Positions 1 through 5,940 of a stretch of 7,525 nucleotides of DNA are shown piece by piece. Source of the stretch: Coriobacteriaceae bacterium (GTDB taxonomy: Bacteria; Actinomycetota; Coriobacteriia; Coriobacteriales; Eggerthellaceae). A program made the position numbers and the translations under genes. Below the pieces are notes generated by a model that ran no database searches, was not told the DNA's origin, and saw only the letters and a program-made list of their open reading frames with translations. How positions within the stretch are numbered: position 1 is the first letter of the stretch; every line of letters begins with the position of its first letter. The stretch lies in NCBI GenBank assembly GCA_004555335.1, contig SFII01000070.1, positions 1-7,525 of the forward strand, in the 5' to 3' direction.

Positions 1-2
1 AC

Positions 3-881
3 GGCGCGCAGGAAAGCATCGAGCTGGAATCCACCGACGAGCTTATCGGCACCTACGAGGGAACCTGCGGCATCAAGACAGGTTTCACCGACGCTGCAGG
101 CGGATGCTTTGCTGGAGCCAATAACCGCGATGGGCAGGACCTGTATGCCATCGTGCTGGGATCCACCGATGAGGAAACGCGTTTTTCCGATACCACCGAG
201 CTCTGGGATTGGGTTTATGCGAATACCATCGAATTCCCCTTGGGTAATTCCGAAGAGACCGTGAGCGATCAAGCGGGCAAGGAAGTACCCCTGCTTGCCA
301 AGGTCAGCTGCACCTCTTGGATCGACAAGACCGTTGATGCCACCCTGGCAGACCCTGAAGCTACTTTGGAGCTGTTCACGCTCAAGGGCGATGTCACGCA
401 GACCGTGGACTTCGAAACCTTGGAGGGTACCGTCAACGCTGGCGACAAGGTCGGTTCTGTCACATATAAGCAGGACGGTGAAACCCTTGCCACATTGGAT
501 TTGGTTGCTGCCCAGACCGTTGAAGGCCCCAAGTGGTACGAGAGCGTGGGCATCTGGTTCAAGCGCCTGTTCCGAGGCATCACCGGTGAGCCCTCGTACG
601 CTGAAAGCGTCCAGGTGATCGAAGAAACCATTTCGCCGCTCGATGCCCTTCAGCCTGAAAAGGCCGGTGAGGAAAAGGCTGACGATACGGATACAAAGGA
701 TGGAGATTCTAAAGAAGACTCTCCGAAAGCCGATGAGGACAGTGATGGGAAATCCCAGTCCAAGGACTCTTCGGATGATCAGGATGCCGTCGAAGATGAT
801 TCCGCCCAAAACGAAAAGGATGCATCCGTCTCAGACAGCGATTCAACCTTGAGTGAAAACGATACGACCACTTCCAGTTAG
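3..881 (+). CDS. D-alanyl-D-alanine carboxypeptidase (peptidase S11), 5' end missing
   Basis: This is the C-terminal 292 residues of a DacA/DacF-type penicillin-binding protein, which trims the terminal D-Ala from peptidoglycan pentapeptides outside the membrane. The frame is open from base 3. The third active-site motif, Lys-Thr-Gly, is at 75-83 in the typical context GIKTGFTDAAGG. The Ser-x-x-Lys and Ser-x-Asn motifs and any signal peptide lie upstream of the window. A beta-rich PBP5-type C-terminal domain covers roughly 180-530. It is followed by an amphipathic, Trp/Phe/Arg-rich segment (about 531-590, KWYESVGIWFKRLF), which in PBP5 relatives peripherally anchors the enzyme to the membrane. 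Unusually, the protein then continues for about 72 residues (663-878) of low-complexity sequence, about 26 Asp/Glu and 21 Ser/Thr, with no hydrophobic anchor. The stop codon overlaps the next gene's ribosome binding site. The family call is firm; the exact paralogue (dacA, dacB or dacF) cannot be decided here. Confidence 0.92.
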   Translation, partial: GAQESIELESTDELIGTYEGTCGIKTGFTDAAGGCFAGANNRDGQDLYAIVLGSTDEETRFSDTTELWDWVYANTIEFPLGNSEETVSDQAGKEVPLLAKVSCTSWIDKTVDATLADPEATLELFTLKGDVTQTVDFETLEGTVNAGDKVGSVTYKQDGETLATLDLVAAQTVEGPKWYESVGIWFKRLFRGITGEPSYAESVQVIEETISPLDALQPEKAGEEKADDTDTKDGDSKEDSPKADEDSDGKSQSKDSSDDQDAVEDDSAQNEKDASVSDSDSTLSENDTTTSS

Positions 882-892
882 GAGTTTGGAAT

Positions 893-1333
893 ATGTATAA
901 GACCTGTCCCATCTGCAAGACGGAAATCGCCTCCTCTTGCGAGAGCTGCCCCGCATGCGGATTCAATCTGTTCGGATCCACCCAGCGGATGCAGCCCATC
1001 ACCTTCACCCGCGATGAGGCCCAGCCTTTTGTAAAGCCCAAACCGCAAGACGCGCGTTTCGTGGTCGTCCGTGGCGAGCAGGTGAACACCGTCTATCCGC
1101 TCGAGAACAAGGTGATGAGCATCGGCCGCGCCCCGAAGAACGACATCTTCCTGAACGACATGACCGTTTCCAGCACCCATGCGGAGATCTTCCCTCGCGG
1201 CGAGCATTTCGTGCTGCGCGACAAGGGGAGCTTCAACGGCGTTTGGGTCAACAACGAGAATGTGGTCGAACGCGCGCTTCATGACGGCGATATCGTGCAG
1301 ATCGGCTCGTTCTGCCTGCTCTTCGAGCAGTAG
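893..1333 (+). CDS. Zinc-ribbon and FHA domain protein
   Basis: This is a 146-residue cytoplasmic-type protein with no signal peptide or membrane segment. The N-terminus is a short zinc ribbon: C5-x2-C8 and C19-x2-C22, with an extra C16. A linker rich in Pro, Lys and Gln follows (about residues 30-54). The rest is a forkhead-associated domain, a phosphothreonine-peptide reader: G78-R79, the S93-S-T-H96 loop, and G112-S-F-N115-G116 followed by VWVN. The usual Arg after the loop Ser (SRxH) is Ser94 here, which may weaken or alter phosphopeptide binding. The ATG at 893 is chosen because AGGAG at 880-884 lies 8 bases upstream and the zinc ribbon starts at once. The gene begins 11 bases after the carboxypeptidase stop, so it is probably co-transcribed with it. 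No Ser/Thr kinase or phosphatase is visible nearby, so partner and role are unknown. The domain call is strong. Confidence 0.9.
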   Translation: MYKTCPICKTEIASSCESCPACGFNLFGSTQRMQPITFTRDEAQPFVKPKPQDARFVVVRGEQVNTVYPLENKVMSIGRAPKNDIFLNDMTVSSTHAEIFPRGEHFVLRDKGSFNGVWVNNENVVERALHDGDIVQIGSFCLLFEQ

Positions 1334-1343
1334 GCCCATTCAC

Positions 1344-1371
1344 CCAAGCCATACCGCCAAGCAAGCGCCAA
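1344..1371 (+). repeat. Short CCAA-containing direct repeats upstream of iorA
   Basis: CCAAGC occurs at 1344-1349 and 1357-1362 (13-base period), and CGCCAA at 1355-1360 and 1366-1371 (11-base period, about one helical turn). They sit directly upstream of the candidate iorA promoter, where an activator could bind. The units are short and the stretch is compositionally biased (C/A-rich), so chance is a real alternative. Confidence 0.25.
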
Positions 1372-1378
1372 CGTGGCC

Positions 1379-1404
1379 TGATGGCGAGTACAATAGCGCC
1401 ATCA
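1379..1404 (+). promoter_or_regulatory. Inverted repeat around a -10-like box, candidate iorA operator/promoter
   Basis: A perfect 8-bp inverted repeat, TGATGGCG (1379-1386) and CGCCATCA (1397-1404), is separated by 10 bases. The spacer contains TACAAT at 1389-1394, a 5-of-6 match to a sigma-70 -10 hexamer. No good -35 is seen at the right distance (1366-1371 is CGCCAA). Half-site centres are 18 bases apart, compatible with a dimeric helix-turn-helix regulator. The site is in the only sizeable gap before iorA and 8 bases upstream of its Shine-Dalgarno sequence. It could instead act as an RNA stem-loop in the leader or at the end of the upstream transcript. The dyad is seen directly; its function is inferred. 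Confidence 0.45.
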
Positions 1405-1427
1405 AACAGGCGAAGGAGAGAGTTACT

Positions 1428-3167
1428 ATGCAATTTCTATCCGGCAATGAAGCCATAGCCCAGGGTGCCTGGGAAGCAGGCGCCCGAATCGGTGCAGCCT
1501 ATCCCGGCACGCCCTCAACCGAAACCATGCAGGCATTCGCTGCCAAGGAAGGCGTCTATGCCGAGTGGGCACCTAATGAGAAGGTTGCCGTCGAGGTGGG
1601 TGTAGGTGCAAGCGCCGCCGGTGCGCGCGTCCTGTGCACCATGAAGCACGTCGGCGTCAACGTAGCGGCGGACCCTCTGTTCACCGCCGCCTACACTGGC
1701 GTGAACGGCGGTCTGGTCGTGCTTGCAGCCGACGACCCGGGCATGCATTCCAGCCAGAATGAACAGGATAGCCGCTTCTACGCGATGGGTGCCCGCATTC
1801 CCATGATGGAACCCTGCGATTCTGCCGAGGCGCTTCAGTTCACCAAGGCGGCGTTCGAGCTTTCCGAGCGCTTCGATCTGCCCTTCTTCATCCGCTCCAC
1901 CGTGCGCATCAGCCACGCCAAGTGCCCCGTCGAGGTAGGGGAGCGAGAAGAAGTGGAGCTGCGCCACTATTCCAAGGATCCTTCCAAGTGGGTCATGATG
2001 CCCGCAAACGCCAAGCCCCGCCGTCTCGAACTCGACAGGCGCCTTGCCGAAGTCCGCGCATGGACCGAAACCTGCGAATTCAATCAGGTAATCGAAGGCT
2101 CTTCCGAAGTGGGCATCATCTGCACCGGCGCCGTCTACCAGTACGTCGCCGACGCCATGCCCGAAGCGAGCATTCTCAAGCTGGGCGTTGCGTGGCCCAT
2201 CCCAGAAGGCAAGGTCCGCGAGTTCGCGGCGTCGGTGGACAGGGTCTGCGTTGTCGAAGAGGCATCTGATTACCTGTCCATGCAGGTCAAGGCCGCAGGC
2301 GTCAAGCTTTCCGACACCGTCCAGCCGCTGCCTTGCTACGGAGAGCTTTCCCCGCTTGCCATCGCGAAGGCCTTTGGTAAGCCCGTTCCCGAGCATATCG
2401 ATACGCAGACCGACCTTCCCGGCCGTCCTCCCGCCCTCTGCTGCGGCTGCCCCCATCGTATCGTCTTCAAGGAGCTCACCAAGCAGCGCGCCATCATCAC
2501 CGGTGACATCGGCTGCTACACCCTTGGTGCATTGCCCCCGTTGGGTGCCATGGAGACCACCGTCGACATGGGTGCTTCCATTTCCATGGCGCACGGCTTC
2601 GAGTTGGTGATGCAGGGCACCAAGCATCGTCCCATCGTAGGCGTCATCGGCGACTCCACCTTCGGCCATTCCGGCATCACGAGCCTGCTCAATACCGCAT
2701 ATAACAACGGTGCGGGCACTATCTGCATTCTTGACAACCGCACCACCGCAATGACCGGCCATCAGGGCAACTGCTTCAACGGCATTACCCTGCAGGGTAG
2801 GTCTTCGCGCGAGATGAATATCGAGGCCATCGTGCGCGCCCTCGGCATCGAGGATGTCAAGACGGTTGATCCCAATGACATGCTCGCAACGCGCGATGCC
2901 ATCAAGAAGGCCATCGCCAATGAAAACGAACTGAGCGTGCTCATCTTCCGCAGCCCCTGTGCATTGCTGCGTGATAGCTTCCAGCGCAAGAAGCCCTACG
3001 AAGTCACTTCCGGCTGCATCGGTTGCGGTGTCTGCGTTTCCATCGGCTGCCCTGCGCTTTCCCGCGATCCCCAAACCGGCACCGCGATGATCGACCGCGA
3101 CCAGTGCGTCGGTTGCGGCCAGTGCCAGCAGTACTGCCATTACGCGTCTATCGTTCAGGAGGATTAA
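1428..3167 (+). CDS. iorA: Indolepyruvate:ferredoxin oxidoreductase, alpha subunit
   Basis: The 579-residue catalytic subunit uses thiamine diphosphate to decarboxylate arylpyruvates (indolepyruvate, phenylpyruvate, 4-hydroxyphenylpyruvate) to aryl-acetyl-CoA, passing electrons to ferredoxin. The N-terminal pyrimidine-binding domain has YPGTPSTE at 25-32 and the Glu-containing NEKVAVE segment at 49-55. The family motif C338-C-G-C-P-H-R opens the C-terminal catalytic half. The thiamine/metal motif starts at G408-D-S and ends in the N426-N427 region. Two [4Fe-4S] ligand sets close the protein: C530-x2-C533-x2-C536-x4-C541-P and C560-x2-C563-x2-C566-x3-C570. The first, with four residues before the last Cys, is the form usual in IorA. 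The ATG at 1428 has AAGGAG at 1412-1417. The frame is open upstream to 1179, but that part only reads through the FHA gene in another frame. iorB follows after 2 bases. Length is close to the family norm. Confidence 0.97.
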   Translation: MQFLSGNEAIAQGAWEAGARIGAAYPGTPSTETMQAFAAKEGVYAEWAPNEKVAVEVGVGASAAGARVLCTMKHVGVNVAADPLFTAAYTGVNGGLVVLAADDPGMHSSQNEQDSRFYAMGARIPMMEPCDSAEALQFTKAAFELSERFDLPFFIRSTVRISHAKCPVEVGEREEVELRHYSKDPSKWVMMPANAKPRRLELDRRLAEVRAWTETCEFNQVIEGSSEVGIICTGAVYQYVADAMPEASILKLGVAWPIPEGKVREFAASVDRVCVVEEASDYLSMQVKAAGVKLSDTVQPLPCYGELSPLAIAKAFGKPVPEHIDTQTDLPGRPPALCCGCPHRIVFKELTKQRAIITGDIGCYTLGALPPLGAMETTVDMGASISMAHGFELVMQGTKHRPIVGVIGDSTFGHSGITSLLNTAYNNGAGTICILDNRTTAMTGHQGNCFNGITLQGRSSREMNIEAIVRALGIEDVKTVDPNDMLATRDAIKKAIANENELSVLIFRSPCALLRDSFQRKKPYEVTSGCIGCGVCVSIGCPALSRDPQTGTAMIDRDQCVGCGQCQQYCHYASIVQED

Positions 3168-3169
3168 AC

Positions 3170-3772
3170 ATGACCGCACAGCCTACCGTATACAGCGATA
3201 ACGCAACCACCATCCTGCTTGCCGGCGTTGGCGGACAGGGCACCATTCTGGCTGCCGACCTTCTGGCTAAGACCGCCATGGCAAATGGCCTGCAGGTGAA
3301 GCTTTCCGAGATCCATGGCATGTCCCAGCGCGGCGGAGCGGTTACCACCGTTGTTCGCATCGGCGAAAAGGTCAATTCCATGGTTTGCTGCGAAGGATGC
3401 GCCGATTACCTGCTTTCCTTCGAAACCACCGAGGCGCTGCGCAATATCCAGTTCCTTAAGAAGGACGGTATGCTTTTGGTAAACGACGAATCCATCAAGC
3501 CGCTGCCCGTTCTTACTGGGAAGGCGACCATGCCCGAAAACCTCAAGGACCGTCTGAACGATTACAATGCGCATCTGGTTCCCGCAACCCGTCTTGCCCG
3601 TATCGCCGGCACCACCAAGTGCGCGAACGTGGTTCTTCTGGGTGCCCTCGCCGCAGGTTTGCCCTTCTCCACTGAAAGCTGGGAAGAGCAGATCAGGGCA
3701 AAGGTTCCTCCCAAAACCATCGATATCAACATCAAGGCATTCCATGCTGGAATGGAATGCGTCCAGGAATAG
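3170..3772 (+). CDS. iorB: Indolepyruvate:ferredoxin oxidoreductase, beta subunit
   Basis: This 200-residue protein is the small gamma-type subunit of the 2-oxoacid:ferredoxin oxidoreductase superfamily and pairs with IorA. Visible features are the N-terminal glycine-rich loop LLAGVGGQGT (about residues 16-25) and the strongly conserved stretch SEIHGMSQRGG, followed by a VVRIG strand. The start at 3170 is chosen because a perfect AGGAGG at 3157-3162 sits 7 bases upstream and only 2 bases separate it from the iorA stop, so the subunits are probably translationally coupled. The frame is open back to 3023, but that extension lies in the iorA ferredoxin domain and is Arg/Pro-rich noise. The 3' end borders or overlaps gluQRS. 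In a fermenting anaerobe this enzyme serves the oxidative branch of aromatic amino acid breakdown. No aryl-CoA ligase or aminotransferase gene lies beside it here. Confidence 0.96.
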   Translation: MTAQPTVYSDNATTILLAGVGGQGTILAADLLAKTAMANGLQVKLSEIHGMSQRGGAVTTVVRIGEKVNSMVCCEGCADYLLSFETTEALRNIQFLKKDGMLLVNDESIKPLPVLTGKATMPENLKDRLNDYNAHLVPATRLARIAGTTKCANVVLLGALAAGLPFSTESWEEQIRAKVPPKTIDINIKAFHAGMECVQE

Positions 3773-3786
3773 GTTCCTGCGCACTG

Positions 3787-4776
3787 ATGGATAAGAACTT
3801 CCAAACGCTTACGAAGGTCATTTCCGCGTCGCCCGATACTGCATCGGGCGACGCCCCTTTGCGCGGACGTTTCGCCCCATCTCCCACAGGGCGCATGCAT
3901 GCGGGTAATATCTTCTCCGCACTGGTTTCCTGGGTGATCTGCAAACGGAGCGGTGGCGGGGTGGTGCTGCGCATCGAGGACCTTGATCGCTCCCGAAGTA
4001 AAGCCGGGTATATCGACCAGATCATGCGCGATTTCGAATTCCTAGACTTGACCTGGGATTACGGTCCCTATTATCAAAGTACTCGCGATTCGGCGTACGA
4101 GGCGGCCTACGATCGCCTCCATGAAATGGGTTTGATTTATCCCTGTTACTGCACGAGGGCCGACCTTCATGCTGCGTCGGCGCCCCATCTGGGAGAAAAA
4201 CCGATCTATCCTGGTACGTGCAGATTGCTTTCCAGCGAGGAACTGCGGGAAAAGGCCGACGTTGCGTCTCGGGCGGGCAGGAAGCCATCTTTCAGGATCC
4301 GCGTTCCCGGTGATCTTTATTCCTTCCATGATGGTTTCCAGGGTCCCTGCGAGCAAATCCTCGACCGCGATTGCGGGGATTTCGTCGTGCGAAGGAGCGA
4401 CGGGGCCTTCGCATACCAGCTTGCGGTTGTCATCGATGATGCGGCTCAAGGCGTCAACTGCATCGTGCGCGGGTCCGACCTTCTTTCGAGTACGCCCCAG
4501 CAGCTGTTCCTGCAAGACATTTTGGGCTTGAACCATCCGGTCTATGCGCACGTTCCCCTGATGATGGGGCCCGACGGCCATCGTCTTTCCAAACGTCACA
4601 AAGATGCAGACTTGGAATGCCTGCTCGAACGATTCGGATCCGCGCAGGGCATATTGGGCCACATTGCTTTTTTGGCGGGGTTGGTCCCCGAAGATGAGCC
4701 GTTTACAGCCGAGCAGATCCTGCGTTATGCGGACTTGTCAGCGTTGAAGAAGGTCGAAAGCCTGCATTGGCGCTAA
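3787..4776 (+). CDS. gluQRS: Glutamyl-Q tRNA(Asp) synthetase (GluQ-RS)
   Basis: This truncated paralogue of glutamyl-tRNA synthetase activates glutamate and attaches it to queuosine-34 of tRNA-Asp; it lacks the anticodon-binding domain of GluRS. From the ATG at 3787 it is 329 residues. RFAPSPTG (28-35) is followed by the HIGH-type motif H38-A-G-N. A zinc site is laid out as C120-x-C122 ... Y141-x3-C145, as in GluQ-RS. DFVVRRSDGAFAYQLA and the KMSKS-type R266-L-S-K-R complete the active site. The start is uncertain. ATG 3787 (14 bases after iorB) has no clear Shine-Dalgarno. An in-frame ATG at 3757 would overlap iorB by 16 bases, with only a weak GGA upstream. TTG 3859 would give 305 residues, nearest the usual family length of about 300, and puts RFAPSPTG at residue 4. 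A 12-bp hairpin (3826-3854) lies between these options. Function is confident; the first 24 residues are not. Confidence 0.9.
   Translation: MDKNFQTLTKVISASPDTASGDAPLRGRFAPSPTGRMHAGNIFSALVSWVICKRSGGGVVLRIEDLDRSRSKAGYIDQIMRDFEFLDLTWDYGPYYQSTRDSAYEAAYDRLHEMGLIYPCYCTRADLHAASAPHLGEKPIYPGTCRLLSSEELREKADVASRAGRKPSFRIRVPGDLYSFHDGFQGPCEQILDRDCGDFVVRRSDGAFAYQLAVVIDDAAQGVNCIVRGSDLLSSTPQQLFLQDILGLNHPVYAHVPLMMGPDGHRLSKRHKDADLECLLERFGSAQGILGHIAFLAGLVPEDEPFTAEQILRYADLSALKKVESLHWR
3826..3854 (+). other. Perfect 12-bp stem-loop at the iorB/gluQRS junction
   Basis: GCGTCGCCCGAT (3826-3837) and ATCGGGCGACGC (3843-3854) are exact reverse complements around a 5-base loop, ACTGC. The stem is GC-rich and should be very stable as RNA. 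It begins 53 bases after the iorB stop and ends 4 bases before a possible TTG start of gluQRS, inside the poorly supported N-terminal extension. Only CCCCTTT follows, so it is not a classical intrinsic terminator. It may be a 3'-end protector for iorAB mRNA, an attenuator, or a translation-control hairpin for gluQRS. The structure is seen; its role is inference. Confidence 0.6.
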
Positions 4777-4823
4777 GCTCGACCCTCCACGTGAACGGCA
4801 TGGTGTCGGATTCTGCATTCGGG

Positions 4824-4852
4824 TTCATTTCCGCAGGCTAATGGGGGATAAT
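4824..4852 (+). promoter_or_regulatory. Candidate sigma-70-type promoter for galE
   Basis: GATAAT at 4847-4852 matches 5 of 6 bases of a -10 hexamer, and TTCATT at 4824-4829 is a poor -35 (3 of 6) with 17-base spacing. It lies in the 119-base gap between gluQRS and galE and would give a leader of roughly 35-40 bases before the TTG start. No convincing terminator stem for gluQRS was seen in this gap, so read-through is equally possible. Confidence 0.35.
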
Positions 4853-4883
4853 GAAGACTTGCGTAGTTGCAATGAATCGACCT

Positions 4884-4889
4884 AGGAGG
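4884..4889 (+). promoter_or_regulatory. Strong Shine-Dalgarno that sets the galE start at TTG 4896
   Basis: AGGAGG at 4884-4889 is a perfect anti-16S match with 6 bases to TTG at 4896. The in-frame ATG at 4851 lies upstream of this site and would place the Shine-Dalgarno inside the coding region, so the TTG is preferred. Confidence 0.85.
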
Positions 4890-4895
4890 ATCGAA

Positions 4896-5915
4896 TTGAA
4901 GACCATCCTTGTCAGCGGTGGCACCGGTTTCATCGGAAGCCATACCTGCGTTGAACTGATCGAAGCCGGCTATGATGTGGCCGTTTTCGATAACCTTTCC
5001 AATTCGAAGACCGAGTCCCTCAACAGGATCGAGCAGATCACGGGAGTCCGTCCCCGCTTCTATCAGGTCGATATGCTGGATAGGGAAGGCCTCGACAGTA
5101 TTTTCGAGCAAGAGGACATCGAAGCCGTCATCCACTTCGCCGGGCTGAAGGCTGTGGGCGAAAGCGTGGCCAAGCCCTGGGAATACTACAACAACAACAT
5201 CAACGGAACGTTAGTGCTGGTCGATGTCATGCGCCAGCATGGTGTGAAGAGCATCGTCTTCAGCAGTTCTGCCACCGTATACGGCGATCCGGCTTTCGTG
5301 CCTATCACGGAGGACTGCCCCTTGGGTAATCCGACCAATCCTTACGGCCAGACCAAAAAGATGCTCGAACAGATCCTGTCCGACCTGTATGTGGCCGACC
5401 CTGAATGGAATATCTCGCTTCTGCGTTACTTCAATCCCATCGGAGCCCACGAATCCGGTCTGATCGGCGAAGATCCCAAGGGAATCCCCAACAATCTGAT
5501 GCCCTATATCGCACAGGTTGCAAGCGGCAAGCTGGAATGCCTGGGTGTGTTCGGCGATGATTACGATACCCCTGACGGAACCGGCGTACGCGATTACATC
5601 CACGTGGTCGATCTGGCCCGAGGACACGTCAAGACCCTCCAGGCAACCGAAGGAAGCACCGGCGTTCATATTTGGAACCTGGGCACTGGAAAGGGATATA
5701 GCGTTCTCGAGGTCGTCAAGGCCTTCGAAGCCGCGAACGATTTGAAGATCAACTACCAGATCAAGCCCCGTCGTGCCGGTGACATCGCCCAGTGCTACGC
5801 AAGTGCCGAAAAGGCCGAAATCGAATTGGGTTGGAAAGCGGAATTCGACCTCGAGCGCATGTGTAAGGATGCCTGGCGCTGGCAGTCGAACAATCCTAAC
5901 GGATTCGAAGAATAA
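4896..5915 (+). CDS. galE: UDP-glucose 4-epimerase
   Basis: GalE interconverts UDP-glucose and UDP-galactose with tightly bound NAD, for the Leloir pathway and for supplying galactosyl units to envelope glycans. From the TTG start it has 339 residues, matching the classical length of about 338. The Rossmann motif G8-G-T-G11-F-I-G14 lies at the very N-terminus, as expected. The short-chain dehydrogenase active site is complete: SSSATVY (Ser at 113-115, Thr117) and Y140-x3-K144 in NPYGQTKK. The substrate segment RYFNPIGAHESGLIGEDP and the later GTGVRDYIHVVDLA are typical of true GalE rather than related dehydratases. An in-frame ATG at 4851 would add 15 residues before the nucleotide-binding strand and has no good ribosome binding site. 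The next gene, a hexose phosphate mutase, starts 25 bases after the stop, so the two are likely one transcription unit for sugar nucleotide supply. Confidence 0.97.
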   Translation: MKTILVSGGTGFIGSHTCVELIEAGYDVAVFDNLSNSKTESLNRIEQITGVRPRFYQVDMLDREGLDSIFEQEDIEAVIHFAGLKAVGESVAKPWEYYNNNINGTLVLVDVMRQHGVKSIVFSSSATVYGDPAFVPITEDCPLGNPTNPYGQTKKMLEQILSDLYVADPEWNISLLRYFNPIGAHESGLIGEDPKGIPNNLMPYIAQVASGKLECLGVFGDDYDTPDGTGVRDYIHVVDLARGHVKTLQATEGSTGVHIWNLGTGKGYSVLEVVKAFEAANDLKINYQIKPRRAGDIAQCYASAEKAEIELGWKAEFDLERMCKDAWRWQSNNPNGFEE

Positions 5916-5940
5916 TCGACCATATCCCAAAGGAAGATGA

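Noticed and set aside
1179..1427. Upstream extension of the iorA frame
   Set aside because: It is an Arg/Ser-rich out-of-frame reading of the FHA gene; the family N-terminus and Shine-Dalgarno place the start at 1428.
3023..3169. Upstream extension of the iorB frame
   Set aside because: It is an Arg/Pro-rich shadow of the IorA ferredoxin domain; the AGGAGG and the 2-base gap place the start at 3170.
1515..3179. 554-codon open frame on the minus strand opposite iorA
   Set aside because: It mirrors iorA almost end to end, has a composition typical of antisense to GC-rich coding DNA (Gly/Ala/His/Asp-rich), no recognisable domain, and iorA is certain on the other strand.
3843..3861. Intrinsic terminator reading of the hairpin after iorB
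   Set aside because: The stem is strong but is followed by CCCCTTTGCG, not a U-tract, so I list it as a stem-loop rather than a terminator.
3892..3903. 12-bp perfect palindrome CGCATGCATGCG in gluQRS
   Set aside because: It encodes the conserved Arg-Met-His-Ala active-site motif; codon choice explains it and it has no loop for a useful hairpin.
4859..4872. Small TTGC/GCAA inverted repeat in the galE leader
   Set aside because: Only 4 bp per arm with a 6-base loop; expected by chance.
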